Positions 45,647 to 55,056 are shown, counted from the first letter of the stretch. The stretch is 64,000 nucleotides of DNA from Saccharospirillum sp040881935 (GCF_040881935.1 NZ_JBBECH010000056.1:30835-94834), one strand, 5' to 3'. Notes: a model not told the origin generated them from the sequence alone. Translations and numbers: made by a program.

Positions 45647-45686
45647 ACGCGCCGATTTTTGCCCGCATTCAGAACAGGCCCCCGAT

Positions 45687-48600
45687 ATGCTGATACTCCG
45701 AGGAAATCCCGTTTTATCCACCTTTCGCCGCCAGCGCTTGCTGGCCCGTCTGTCGACTGTGCTGGATGCCGGGGTCTGTTCCCGGATTCGGGATATTTAC
45801 GCGGAGTATGTGCATTTTGCCGAAACATCGGATGCCCTGACGGACCCGGAGCATGCCATTCTGGAGCAGTTGTTGCGCTACGGCCCCCGCGTTGAATCCG
45901 AATCGACTGAGGGTAACCTGGTCTGGGTTTTACCTCGTTTTGGTACCATTTCACCCTGGTCGAGCAAGGCTACTGACATTGCCAGAAACAGTGGTCTATC
46001 GTCCATAGTGCGGCTCGAACGCGGCATTCAGTATTGCATTCGGACCGATGCGCCCCTCAGTGAGGAGCAGTTACGGCAGGTTGGTCGGGCGCTGCACGAC
46101 CGGATGACTGAATCCGTGGTGTTTCAAACACCCGATGCAGATCAGCTATTCAGTCATCACGAACCGGAACCATTGCGTCACGTTGGCATTCTCGACGGCG
46201 GCCGGGCGGCACTCGCCGAGGCCAATCAGACCCTGGGCCTGGCGCTGGCAGACGATGAAATGGATTACCTGGTCGAGGCGTATCAGCGTCTGGAGCGCGA
46301 CCCCACCGACGTCGAATTGATGATGTTCGCCCAGGCCAACTCCGAACATTGCCGACACAAAATTTTTAATGCAACCTGGACCATCGACGGCGAAGAGCAA
46401 CCCTGGTCGCTGTTCAAGATGATCAAGAACACCTACCAGCACAATTCAGCCGGTGTGCTGTCTGCCTATAAAGATAATGCGGCGGTGGTTGAGGGCTTTC
46501 GTACCGGGCGTTTTTACCCGGATGCGGATCATCAATACCGCCACCACGAAGAAAACGTTCACATTCTGTTTAAAGTTGAAACTCACAACCACCCGACGGC
46601 CATCGCGCCCTTTGCCGGTGCAGCAACCGGGGCTGGCGGCGAGATCCGCGATGAGGGCGCGACCGGAACGGGCGGTAAGCCCAAGGCGGGACTGGCCGGG
46701 TTCAGTGTCTCGGATCTCAACATTCCGGGCTTCGTTCACCCCTGGGAGAGCCAGTATGGCAAGCCGGGGCGTATTGTCTCGGCGCTGGATATCATGATCG
46801 ATGGACCGCTTGGCGCCGCTGCTTTTAACAACGAATTCGGCCGACCCAACTTGCTCGGCTATTTCCGTACCTTTGAAATGTCAGCGACCGGTGTCAACGG
46901 CACCGAAGTGCGCGGCTACCACAAGCCGATCATGATTGCCGGAGGCTACGGCAACATCCGTGAAGACCACGTTGATAAGGCGTGGGATGCAGTACCGGCT
47001 GGCTCAGCCCTGATCGTATTGGGTGGCCCGGCGATGCAGATCGGTCTGGGCGGCGGTGCTGCCTCTTCGATGGACAGTGCCGAGGGTAATGAGGATCTGG
47101 ATTTTGCCTCGGTTCAACGGGGCAACCCGGAAATGGAGCGGCGTTGTCAGGAGGTTATTGACCGTTGCTGGCAGTTGGGAGCCAATAATCCGGTGGCTTT
47201 TATTCATGATGTGGGTGCCGGTGGGCTGTCGAACGCCTTTCCCGAACTCGTGAATGACGGTGGCCGGGGTGGTGATTTTGAACTGCGCGACATTCCAAAC
47301 GATGAACCCGGCATGTCACCTCTGGCGGTCTGGAGCAATGAAAGCCAGGAACGCTACGTGCTGGCCGTTACACCAGAGCGGCTGGCCGAGTTCGAAGCCA
47401 TCTGTCAGCGCGAGCGTTGCCCGTTCGCGGTGATCGGCACGGCGACGGAACACCGCCAACTGGTTTTGAATGATCGGCATTTTGGCAATAAAGCTGTCGA
47501 TATGCCGCTGGATATTTTGCTTGGCAAGGCACCGCGCATGGAGCGTCAGTTCGAGCGCCAGAGTTTCGAACCCAGCCCATTCTCGACCAAAGGCATTGAT
47601 CTGCATGATGCCGCCGAACGAGTACTGCGACTGCCGGCCGTTGCCAGCAAGAGCTTTCTTATTACCATCGGCGACCGGTCCATCACCGGCATGGTCGCTC
47701 GAGATCAGATGGTCGGGCCCTGGCAAATTCCGGTAGCGGATGCCGCCGTTACCACCACCGGATTTTCCGGCTACACCGGCGAAGCCATGGCGATGGGCGA
47801 ACGCACACCACTGGCACTGTTGAATGCACCGGCGTCTGGTCGGATTGCGGTCGCCGAGGTGCTGACCAACCTGGCTTCTGTGTCGATCGGAGAGCTCGAT
47901 CAGGTGCGTCTGTCGGCCAACTGGATGGCGGCAGCGGGCCACCCCGGTGAGGACCAGGCGTTATTTGATACAGTCAAGGCGGTGGGTTTGGAATTGTGTC
48001 CGGAATTGGGTCTGACTATACCGGTCGGGAAGGATTCCATGTCGATGCGCACCACCTGGGACGAAAAAGACCGCACCAAGGCGGTGACCGCACCGCTCAG
48101 TGTGATCATTTCCGGTCTGGCACCGGTGCTGGACGTGCGCAAAACCGTCACCCCCGAACTGCGCACCGACCGGGGCGAGACCGACCTGATTTTGGTCGAC
48201 CTGGGGCGTGGCCAGAACCGCCTGGGTGGTTCTGCACTGGCTCAGGTGTATCGCAAAGTCGGCGCTGAGCCAGTCGATCTGGACGACAGCGAAGACATGA
48301 AAGCCTTTTGGGCGGTGATGCAGGGGCTGGTCGCTGACGGCAAACTGCTTGCCTACCACGACCGCTCCGACGGCGGTGTGTTTGCGACGCTGTGTGAAAT
48401 GGCGTTTGCCGGGCGCACCGGTATTGATGTTCGGGTTGAGCGGTTTGCCGGCGATGATCTGACGGCGGCTCTGTTCGCCGAGGAATTGGGGGCGGTGATC
48501 CAGGTCGCTCGGCCACAGACCGAAGCGGTATTGCAACAACTGACTGCGGCCGGACTGGGCGATTGCGCGGCGGTGATTGGTCAGTGCAATGACGATGATT

Positions 48601-49598
48601 TCATTCGTTTCTGTAACGAAGAAGAGGAAGTGCTGGTTAAGCCACGCACAGATTTACTGCGCCTGTGGACAGAGACCAGCTACCGCCTTCAAGCCATGCG
48701 CGATAACGAAGCCTGTGCCCGCCAGGAATACGATGCCTGGCTGAACGCCAATGACCCGGGCTTGCATGCCCGTCTGACGTTCGATCCGAACAGCGATGTG
48801 ACCCAGTCCGTTGATTCGAAGGTGCGCCCTAAAGTTGCCGTTTTAAGGGAGCAGGGCGTTAACGGCCAGGTGGAAATGGCCGCCGCCTTTGACCGCGCCG
48901 GTTTTGACACCGTTGATGTGCATATGAGCGACTTGTTGTCCGGTCGACGCTCGCTCAGCGAGTTTCGCGGTCTGGTTGCCTGTGGCGGGTTCTCGTACGG
49001 GGATGTTTTGGGTGCGGGTGAAGGCTGGGCTAAAACCATTCGCTTTAACGACACAGTGCGAGAAATGTTCCGCGCCTTTTTCCACGACCCCTCAACGTTT
49101 TCGCTGGGTGTCTGCAACGGCTGTCAGATGCTGTCGAACCTGCGCGACCTGATGCCGGGCACCGACCACTGGCCGCACTTTGTGCGCAATGAGTCGGAGC
49201 AGTTTGAAGCCCGGACCGTTATGGTCGACATTCCCGAATCACCCTCTATTTTCCTCGCTGGTATGGCTGGGTCGCGTTTGCCGATTCCCGTTGCACACGG
49301 CGAAGGCCTCACCGAGTTTCGTGATCAGGCGCATGTGGATGAAGCGGCCAGCAGTGGCCTGGTTGCGTTGCGCTATGTCGATAACTATGGCGACGCGACC
49401 ATGCGCTATCCGTTCAACCCCAATGGCTCTGCCGCGGGGATGACCGGCTTTACCAACAGCGATGGCCGCATCACCATCATGATGCCGCATCCGGAACGGG
49501 TGTTCCGGGCCGTAACCAACTCCTGGCGGCCCGATCACTGGCAGGAAGACGGCCCCTGGTTGCGTATGTTCCGTAATGCCCGCGTCTGGGTCGGGTAA
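45687..49598 (+). CDS. purL: Phosphoribosylformylglycinamidine synthase
   Basis: Large single-chain FGAM synthase (1303 residues), fourth step of purine synthesis. The N-terminal PurS-like part opens MLILRGNPVLSTFRRQRL. The AIRS-type domain carries MFAQANSEHCRHKIFN and VETHNHPTAIAPFAGA. The C-terminal glutamine amidotransferase has the catalytic cysteine in GVCNGCQMLS and HPERVFR. ATG 45687 matches the E. coli start and leaves 40 bases to divergent mltF. Confidence 0.98.
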   Translation: MLILRGNPVLSTFRRQRLLARLSTVLDAGVCSRIRDIYAEYVHFAETSDALTDPEHAILEQLLRYGPRVESESTEGNLVWVLPRFGTISPWSSKATDIARNSGLSSIVRLERGIQYCIRTDAPLSEEQLRQVGRALHDRMTESVVFQTPDADQLFSHHEPEPLRHVGILDGGRAALAEANQTLGLALADDEMDYLVEAYQRLERDPTDVELMMFAQANSEHCRHKIFNATWTIDGEEQPWSLFKMIKNTYQHNSAGVLSAYKDNAAVVEGFRTGRFYPDADHQYRHHEENVHILFKVETHNHPTAIAPFAGAATGAGGEIRDEGATGTGGKPKAGLAGFSVSDLNIPGFVHPWESQYGKPGRIVSALDIMIDGPLGAAAFNNEFGRPNLLGYFRTFEMSATGVNGTEVRGYHKPIMIAGGYGNIREDHVDKAWDAVPAGSALIVLGGPAMQIGLGGGAASSMDSAEGNEDLDFASVQRGNPEMERRCQEVIDRCWQLGANNPVAFIHDVGAGGLSNAFPELVNDGGRGGDFELRDIPNDEPGMSPLAVWSNESQERYVLAVTPERLAEFEAICQRERCPFAVIGTATEHRQLVLNDRHFGNKAVDMPLDILLGKAPRMERQFERQSFEPSPFSTKGIDLHDAAERVLRLPAVASKSFLITIGDRSITGMVARDQMVGPWQIPVADAAVTTTGFSGYTGEAMAMGERTPLALLNAPASGRIAVAEVLTNLASVSIGELDQVRLSANWMAAAGHPGEDQALFDTVKAVGLELCPELGLTIPVGKDSMSMRTTWDEKDRTKAVTAPLSVIISGLAPVLDVRKTVTPELRTDRGETDLILVDLGRGQNRLGGSALAQVYRKVGAEPVDLDDSEDMKAFWAVMQGLVADGKLLAYHDRSDGGVFATLCEMAFAGRTGIDVRVERFAGDDLTAALFAEELGAVIQVARPQTEAVLQQLTAAGLGDCAAVIGQCNDDDFIRFCNEEEEVLVKPRTDLLRLWTETSYRLQAMRDNEACARQEYDAWLNANDPGLHARLTFDPNSDVTQSVDSKVRPKVAVLREQGVNGQVEMAAAFDRAGFDTVDVHMSDLLSGRRSLSEFRGLVACGGFSYGDVLGAGEGWAKTIRFNDTVREMFRAFFHDPSTFSLGVCNGCQMLSNLRDLMPGTDHWPHFVRNESEQFEARTVMVDIPESPSIFLAGMAGSRLPIPVAHGEGLTEFRDQAHVDEAASSGLVALRYVDNYGDATMRYPFNPNGSAAGMTGFTNSDGRITIMMPHPERVFRAVTNSWRPDHWQEDGPWLRMFRNARVWVG

Positions 49599-49600
49599 GC

Positions 49601-49951
49601 GTGGGCGAATTTCTGCTCGTCTTTGGTGTCACGCTCTTTGTCATTGTCGGGGTTACTTTGGCGATGATCTGGGGTAAGGCGCCGGTTTATCGCCCAACCC
49701 AGGACAGCGTTCAGGGCTTAATTACCCGGGCGCTTGAGGGTGAGGCCAGAGAAGATGAGTGGCAGTTCTTTCTGGATATGCCCATCCGTCACGACCCGGA
49801 TTTGGAAGCACTGCGTAAGGACTGTGCTCAATTGCAAGACGAGCAGGGGTTGCGGCCCCGGGCAGGGAAGGTTCGGTTCAAGGAAGCCGGGCAGATTCGT
49901 TTACGGCATTTTCTGAGCCGCCTGGAACAGGGCGGTTCCAAGTCTTTTTAA
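49601..49951 (+). CDS. Small membrane-anchored hypothetical protein
   Basis: 116 residues from a GTG two bases after the purL stop. One membrane helix (about 4-24, LLVFGVTLFVIVGVTLAMIW) precedes a charged cytoplasmic part. EWQFFLDMPIRHDPDLEALR is the most distinctive segment. I do not recognise a characterised family. The spacing suggests co-transcription with purL. The stop codon overlaps the left arm of the perfect inverted repeat at 49950. Confidence 0.75.
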   Translation: MGEFLLVFGVTLFVIVGVTLAMIWGKAPVYRPTQDSVQGLITRALEGEAREDEWQFFLDMPIRHDPDLEALRKDCAQLQDEQGLRPRAGKVRFKEAGQIRLRHFLSRLEQGGSKSF

Positions 49952-50040
49952 CTCAAGTTTCGGAGTTCGGTTCAACTCAAAGGCGTTGGCCCGCACCGGA
50001 TACCGGGTATGCCTCTGTGGGGAACTCCGAAACTTGAGTT
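49950..50040 (+). repeat. Perfect 19-bp inverted repeat with structured loop
   Basis: Arms 49950-49968 (AACTCAAGTTTCGGAGTTC) and 50022-50040 are exact reverse complements, separated by 53 bases that contain a CCGG-ATA-CCGG mini-hairpin. TTTTTAA follows the right arm. It could end the purL transcript. It is followed 24 bases later by repeat copy C. Confidence 0.85.
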
Positions 50041-50063
50041 TTTAAACTAGCCATCAAATACAG

Positions 50064-50174
50064 CACCGGTTGGTCGTGTCGCTCCTGCGAGGGTATCTGA
50101 GGCAGGGATGCCGAAGTTAAGCTTACATGGATGTATTCACAGCGACCTCGCAGGAGCGACACGGCCATCCGGCG
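50064..50174 (+). repeat. Nested inverted repeat element, copy C (GGATG..TTCAC family)
   Basis: Arms of 29 bases (50064-50092 and 50146-50174) differ at three positions, with the inner 17 (GTGTCGCTCCTGCGAGG) perfect. The inside carries GGCA-GGGA-TGCC (50101-50112) and the core ACATGGATGTATTCACAGCG. Arms differ in sequence from copies A and B, but the architecture and core are shared. Confidence 0.8.
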
Positions 50175-50216
50175 CGGGCTAGTGGCTTGGCGGTAAAAAC
50201 AAACTCAGAACCTGTG

Positions 50217-50987
50217 TTAGTCAGTCTCTAAAAAACGTTCCAAAATTCTCAGAAACGCAGCGGGTTTTTCCGCGTGTGGCCAGTGGCCCGCACCTTCAAT
50301 AACTTTCGCCTTGGCTTCGGGAAAGCGCTCCATAATGATTGGCTGGTCGCTGGTCTGAATGTACTGGCTGTTCATGCCTTTGATAAAGAGCGTCGGGCCG
50401 GTGTAGGGGTGTTCAAAGCCGGGCTCGCTGGCGATGCTGTCATACTGCTGTTGCAGGGCTTCCAGGTTGAAGCGCCAGGCGAGCTGACCAGCGTCGTTAC
50501 GGTACAGGCTTTTCAGGATGAACTGTCGGATACCCGTTGTTTCGATGCCGTCTTTGAGGGCTTCGTCTATCTCTGAGCGGTTCTTGTACTGACTCAGGTC
50601 TGTATTGGCCAGGGCGCGAAAAATATCCTGATGGTGTGGCGGGTAGGCACGCGGTGCTATGTCGACGATGATCAGCTTGTTGATGTTCGGCTGGGAATTG
50701 TTAAGCGCCATCTGCATGGCGACTTTGCCGCCCATCGAATGACCGAGCAGGGCTGTATTCTCAATGCCCTGAGCTGACATCCAGTCGCTAACCGCTTCGG
50801 CAAAAACCGGATAGGACTGTTGCTTTACCCAGGGTGAACGCCCATGGTTGGGCAGATCCAGCAAGTGCACGCGGTAGTGCTCCGATAACGACTTGGCGAT
50901 GCTGCGCCAGTTATCGCCACTGCCAAACAAACCGTGCAGTATGACCAGATCAGGCCCTGAACCCAGGGTGTCGCTGTACAGTTCCAT
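50217..50987 (-). CDS. YbfF-type alpha/beta-hydrolase (acyl esterase)
   Basis: 256 residues. HGLFGSGDNW is the oxyanion segment, LLGHSMGGKVAM carries the nucleophile S84, and GAGHWPHAEKP holds the histidine near residue 235. LLDLPNHGRSPW is typical of YbfF, which has esterase activity on short acyl-CoA or p-nitrophenyl esters. The true substrate is unknown. It is divergent from the YkgJ-like gene. Confidence 0.9.
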   Translation of the reverse strand: MELYSDTLGSGPDLVILHGLFGSGDNWRSIAKSLSEHYRVHLLDLPNHGRSPWVKQQSYPVFAEAVSDWMSAQGIENTALLGHSMGGKVAMQMALNNSQPNINKLIIVDIAPRAYPPHHQDIFRALANTDLSQYKNRSEIDEALKDGIETTGIRQFILKSLYRNDAGQLAWRFNLEALQQQYDSIASEPGFEHPYTGPTLFIKGMNSQYIQTSDQPIIMERFPEAKAKVIEGAGHWPHAEKPAAFLRILERFLETD

Positions 50988-51040
50988 GATGTCTCGGAGT
51001 CTCCTGTTGGGTGAGCCGGGTATGTTACCAGAGGTATGTT

Positions 51041-51301
51041 ATGCAATGTCGTTCCGGCTGCGGTGCCTGCTGCATCGCACCGTCCATCCATCAGGCATTT
51101 TATGGTATGCCAGCGGGTAAGGCCGCCGGTGAGCGCTGTGTCCATTTGCTGGAAGACGCACGCTGCGCGCTGTTTGGGCGTCCGGAGCGGCCTGATGTTT
51201 GTTCGGCGTTTCAGGCTGAAACGGAGTTCTGTGGTACGACTCGCGAACAAGCCGTGCAGATACTGGATGCTCTGGAGATCAGCTCGAAACCCCCGGGCTG
51301 A
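51041..51301 (+). CDS. YkgJ-family cysteine-cluster protein
   Basis: 86 residues with MQCRSGCGACCIAPSI at the N-terminus and further cysteines at RCVHL, RCALF, VCSAF and FCGTT. This is the UPF0153/YkgJ pattern thought to bind zinc or an iron-sulfur cluster. GAGG lies before the ATG. Function is undetermined. Confidence 0.85.
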   Translation: MQCRSGCGACCIAPSIHQAFYGMPAGKAAGERCVHLLEDARCALFGRPERPDVCSAFQAETEFCGTTREQAVQILDALEISSKPPG

Positions 51302-51354
51302 TAAAGCACCTGGGGTGCACTACTCAAAACCTTTCTTACAGATCAAGGCCCTTC

Positions 51355-51477
51355 TTACAGAAAGGCAGCCTGAGCGGTGGCGGCCTCTCGCTCGAGTTCG
51401 GCATAGCGTGGGTCGTCATGATCGTTCGGGAGCGGCAGCCGTTCAAAGGCGGTCCCGTTTTTACGCTTTAACTTAGT
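51355..51477 (-). pseudogene. Possible remnant of a protein-coding gene after ygfZ
   Basis: A 40-codon open frame without a plausible start codon, lying just after the ygfZ stop in another frame. It has a strongly coding look: NGTAFERLPLP, NDHDDPRYAELERE, AATAQAAFL, then TAA at 51355-51357. It may be the 3' remnant of a lost gene or a small protein with a non-standard start. The same segment on the other strand is poor as protein. I do not recognise the family. Confidence 0.35.
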
Positions 51478-52414
51478 TTAGCAGCTCAAGAGGTATCTGC
51501 CGCTCACTGTCCAGATAGAGTGCTGGTGTGTCCGGGGCGAGCTTAATCATGGCCAGGCCCAGGCACTGTTCGCCATCGGCCACCCAGTTGATCCAGGTGC
51601 CTGCAGTCCCAGTGGCCGAGTAAACCTCAGGGCGGTCGGGTGCTGTATCGCCTTGCCAGCGCAGGCGCTGCAGTCCTCGCTTGCTCTGTCCTTTATAGTG
51701 AAGCCGGGAAATCACTTCCTGGCCAGTGTAGCAGCCTTTATTGAAGGAAAGACCGTCCAGTTGTTCCAGTCCAATCGACTGAGGCACAAATTCACCGGTC
51801 TGGCTGGCTTCAATCCAGGGGTACCCGGCCAGAATGTCGAGTCGTTGCCAGCCTGAGACTGGTTGAACCAAGGCGCTTTCAATCTGTTCCATCAGGGGTT
51901 CGTAGTCGTCTGCGGTAGCGGCCAGCCAGAGCTGGGCGCGACCATCGGGTAGCATGAAGGCGAAATGCTCCCCCTTGTGCCAGACACCCTGGTTAGCCTC
52001 ACCCAGGGTACGGGTCAGCCAGCCCTCTGTTTCCGGACCAGACAGCCCCAGGCCATGGAGGGCCAGGCTCTGATTGGTCAGTTTTGAGCCGCGAAAGAAG
52101 GGGATGTACTTGCCCAGATGGCGTTGTAATGGGTCTGCGGAACTGTGGTGAACCACCAGTTTGACAGTTGTCGGTTCTGCAGGCAGCAGGACATTCCAGA
52201 CGTTGGCCACAACGCGCCCCTTGGGGGTACAGAACGCACCGGGCGATGGCTGTTGCGGGACGCGCTTCAGGTAATCCTGAGTGCCCTGACCCTGTAAAAA
52301 AGTGAGGGCATCTGAGCCAGAGATGTCGAGCACAGCCAGATGATCCAGCGGGTAAAAGACTGGCCCGTTGTCGGGCTGGTCGGCTTCATGGGAATGTTTC
52401 ATTGCCGGATGCAT
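51473..52414 (-). CDS. ygfZ: tRNA-modifying protein YgfZ (folate-binding)
   Basis: Folate-dependent protein that supports iron-sulfur enzymes such as MiaB (313 residues). The signature KGCYTGQEVISRLHYKG carries the essential cysteine. LAVLDISGSDALTFLQGQ starts the fold and is shared with GcvT. The start is ATG 52414 or 52402. It is divergent from sdhE, the usual arrangement in gammaproteobacteria. Confidence 0.95.
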   Translation of the reverse strand: MHPAMKHSHEADQPDNGPVFYPLDHLAVLDISGSDALTFLQGQGTQDYLKRVPQQPSPGAFCTPKGRVVANVWNVLLPAEPTTVKLVVHHSSADPLQRHLGKYIPFFRGSKLTNQSLALHGLGLSGPETEGWLTRTLGEANQGVWHKGEHFAFMLPDGRAQLWLAATADDYEPLMEQIESALVQPVSGWQRLDILAGYPWIEASQTGEFVPQSIGLEQLDGLSFNKGCYTGQEVISRLHYKGQSKRGLQRLRWQGDTAPDRPEVYSATGTAGTWINWVADGEQCLGLAMIKLAPDTPALYLDSERQIPLELLN

Positions 52415-52609
52415 GATGTCAGAGTCCGTGATTGGCAGGATAAAAAGTATTCAGGTTCCGGTAGTGCAGACTATAGCGCTGAACAAACCGCAACGGCAGA
52501 GGTTCGGATTGCGCTCTGTTTGCTGGTACACTTTGCCCTTACCGGTCGGAATCATCAAGGGTTCCGGCGTTTTGACCGTTGGCTTGAGTGTGGGCGTTGT
52601 AACGTGGAT

Positions 52610-52870
52610 ATGACAGAAGAACAGGCTTTGGTGCACCGCCGTCTCTGGTGGCACAGTCGGCGTGGCATGCTCGAACTGGATGTACTGCTGGTGCCTTACA
52701 CCGAATCGGTTTATCCGCAGTTGAGTGAAGATGATCAGCGCATCTATCGCCGCCTGATCGATAATGAAGACCAGGATCTGTGGAACTGGTTTTTGGAAAA
52801 ATCCTCCCCCGAAGACGCTGAGCTGGCGTACATGGTGCGCAAGATACTGGACCGTGTCCAACCCGATTGA
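52610..52870 (+). CDS. sdhE: FAD assembly factor SdhE
   Basis: Small protein of 86 residues that promotes covalent flavinylation of succinate dehydrogenase; also known as the antitoxin CptB. RRLWWHSRRGMLELDVLL contains the RGxxE motif, here RGMLELD, which contacts the flavoprotein. The ribosome site is weak (CGTGGAT). It overlaps the next gene by 17 bases. Confidence 0.95.
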   Translation: MTEEQALVHRRLWWHSRRGMLELDVLLVPYTESVYPQLSEDDQRIYRRLIDNEDQDLWNWFLEKSSPEDAELAYMVRKILDRVQPD

Positions 52871-53294
52871 GTGCCAGTTGCAGCCTTCGCGGCTGCGCTG
52901 GCTGATGATGTCGGCCCCGCCGGTGATCTGTCTGATTCTGCTTGGCTTCAGTGCGCTTCCACTCTGGTTTCTGGGTGCTTTGACGTTGGTGCTGGGCGTG
53001 GTTCTGGTGCACGGTATTCTTGCTGAGCCACAACCCCGCTATCTGCGCTGGGCCGGTGCCGACGTCTGGCTATATGATCAGTTGACGTCTGCCAAGGCCG
53101 AGCAATACCAATGGCAAGGGGGCGGTCGGCGCAACGCGCTCTATATACGCCTGGCACTGATCTGCGTGGATACCGGATACCGGCGCGATCTGATGATCTG
53201 GCGTGACAGCGTGACTGACCCGAGTTGGCGCAGCCTGAACGCCTGGTTCCGCATTCAGGCCAGTTCGCTGCGTCGTGACCCGTCAAACCTGTAA
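52854..53294 (+). CDS. YgfX/CptA-like membrane protein
   Basis: About 146 residues from GTG 52854. Two adjacent membrane helices (about 14-52, PPVICLILLGFSALPLWFLG) are followed by a soluble part that resembles the CptA toxin_1-type family encoded after sdhE. In E. coli YgfX (CptA) was reported as a toxin acting on cytoskeletal proteins and paired with SdhE (CptB), though that role is debated. The overlap with sdhE supports the pairing. It converges with nadB, with 5 bases between. Confidence 0.75.
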   Translation: MSNPIECQLQPSRLRWLMMSAPPVICLILLGFSALPLWFLGALTLVLGVVLVHGILAEPQPRYLRWAGADVWLYDQLTSAKAEQYQWQGGGRRNALYIRLALICVDTGYRRDLMIWRDSVTDPSWRSLNAWFRIQASSLRRDPSNL

Positions 53295-53299
53295 AAAAT

Positions 53300-54907
53300 T
53301 CAGCGTTTTCGCTCTGGGGAAAGTACCGTTATTTCTGTCTGTTCCTGAGGCTCGGGGTAGGTCCGGGTATAATGCAGTCCGCGACTTTCCTTGCGCGACA
53401 GGGCCGATTCAATGATGAGTTCTGCCACGACTACCAGGTTGCGCAATTCCAGCAGGTCGGAACTGACCCGAAAGTTGGCGTAATAATCCTGAATTTCCTG
53501 CTTTAGTAGCCTTACCCGGCGCAGCGCTCGTTCAAGACGCTTGTCGCTGCGTACAATGCCTACGTAGTCCCACATAAAGCGGCGGATTTCATCCCAGTTG
53601 TGGCTGATCACGACTTTTTCATCGGAATCGGACACTCTGGATTCATCCCAGAGTGGCAGGTCGTCCGGATCACCGGGTGACGGGGCACTGGCGAGAATGT
53701 CTTCAGCGGCCATCCGCGCGAATACGATGCACTCCAGCAAAGAATTTGAGGCCAGTCGGTTGGCACCGTGCAACCCGGTATAGGCGCATTCGCCTGCTGC
53801 GTAAAGGCCAGCGAGATCAGTGCGGGCGTGCAGGTCGGTGCGGATGCCGCCACAGGTATAGTGCGCGGCTGGCACGACTGGAATGGGTTCGCGGGTCATG
53901 TCATAACCAAAGCTCAGGCAGCGTTCGTGAATGGTGGGGAAATGACTGCGAATGAACGAGGCCGGTTTGTGGCTGATGTCCAGATACAGATTGTCCGCGC
54001 CCAGGCGTTTCATTTCATGGTCGATGGCGCGGGCTACAATGTCCCGCGGGGCCAGCTCGCCGCGCTCGTCAAAGCGGTGCATGAACCGGTCGCCATTGGG
54101 CAGCTTCAATAACCCGCCTTCACCGCGCACCGCTTCGGAAATCAAGAAGGACTTGGCCTTGGGGTGGTACAGGCAGGTGGGATGAAACTGATTGAATTCC
54201 ATGTTCACTACCCGGCAGCCAGCGCGCCAGGCCATGGCGATGCCGTCGCCGGTGGCCCCATCTGGGTTGCTGGTAAACAGATACACCTTGCTGGCTCCGC
54301 CGCTGGCAATGACCGTTGAACGGGCGCCAATGGTCACCACCCGGTCGTTGCGACGGTCGAGTACGTAAGCGCCGAGGCATCGGTCGGGAGTATCGGAGGC
54401 GCCAGACACCTTGTTGTGGGTGATCAGATCCACGGCAATGTGCTGTTCCAGTACATGGATGTTGGCGCGCTGCTGAACGTTGCGTACCAGCGTTTCAGAG
54501 ATGGCCCGTCCGGTGGCATCGGCGGCGTGAATGATGCGACGATGACGATGGCCGCCTTCCCGGGTCAGATGGTAGTCGACTTCAGATCCGTCCTCGTGAG
54601 TGAAGGGAACGCCCTGATCGATTAGCCACTGAATGGCACTGGCCGAACGTTCAACGGTGTGACGCACGGCTTTGAGTTCGCACAGCCCGGCACCTGCTTT
54701 GAGGGTATCGGCGACGTGATCGTCGACGGAATCCACCTTGTCCAGAACGGCTGCGACGCCACCCTGTGCCCAGGCGGTCGACCCCCAGCCCAGCTTACCC
54801 TTGCAGACCAGATAAATATTCAGGGTGCGGGGCAGGCTGAGGGCCAGCGTCAGGCCAGCCGCGCCGGTGCCGATGACCAGGACATCAGCGGACAATCGTG
54901 AAGGCAT
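53300..54907 (-). CDS. nadB: L-aspartate oxidase
   Basis: FAD enzyme for the first step of de novo NAD synthesis (535 residues). VIGTGAAGLTLALSLP is the dinucleotide fold, and GSTAWAQGGVAAVL and GEGGLLKLPNGDRFMHRF line the active site. AAHYTCGGIRTD and GECAYTGLHGANRLASNSLL close the FAD domain. The partner quinolinate synthase gene nadA is not here. In relatives it is divergent from rpoE, but here from rseC. Confidence 0.97.
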   Translation of the reverse strand: MPSRLSADVLVIGTGAAGLTLALSLPRTLNIYLVCKGKLGWGSTAWAQGGVAAVLDKVDSVDDHVADTLKAGAGLCELKAVRHTVERSASAIQWLIDQGVPFTHEDGSEVDYHLTREGGHRHRRIIHAADATGRAISETLVRNVQQRANIHVLEQHIAVDLITHNKVSGASDTPDRCLGAYVLDRRNDRVVTIGARSTVIASGGASKVYLFTSNPDGATGDGIAMAWRAGCRVVNMEFNQFHPTCLYHPKAKSFLISEAVRGEGGLLKLPNGDRFMHRFDERGELAPRDIVARAIDHEMKRLGADNLYLDISHKPASFIRSHFPTIHERCLSFGYDMTREPIPVVPAAHYTCGGIRTDLHARTDLAGLYAAGECAYTGLHGANRLASNSLLECIVFARMAAEDILASAPSPGDPDDLPLWDESRVSDSDEKVVISHNWDEIRRFMWDYVGIVRSDKRLERALRRVRLLKQEIQDYYANFRVSSDLLELRNLVVVAELIIESALSRKESRGLHYTRTYPEPQEQTEITVLSPERKR

Positions 54908-55028
54908 GAGGGCATACTCCGTGCGCGAGTGAAATGGCCTGGGCTTGTGCTACCCGGCGTATAAGTCGCCAGTATAACCAAACTCGGCTCGGTTGCTCAC
55001 CCCGGGTGACACGACAAGTGCCGGTGCA

Positions 55029-55056
55029 TTGTTGGCTAGCGGTGAGTCGGTATAAT
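55029..55056 (+). promoter_or_regulatory. Sigma-70 promoter for rseC-degP
   Basis: TTGTTG (55029-55034), 16-base spacer and a consensus TATAAT (55051-55056) lie 35 bases before the rseC GTG. It is one of the best sigma-70 matches in the window. It suggests that rseC is the first gene of its unit rather than the tail of an rpoE operon. Confidence 0.7.

Noticed and set aside
44135..45721. MltF start at 45721
   Set aside because: It would overlap the purL start by 35 bases and add a Cys- and Ser-rich stretch that does not resemble a signal peptide.
51036..51476. Plus-strand frame of 146 codons over the YkgJ-like gene
   Set aside because: It is in another frame, Arg-rich and without motifs. The YkgJ-like frame keeps conserved cysteines and a ribosome site.
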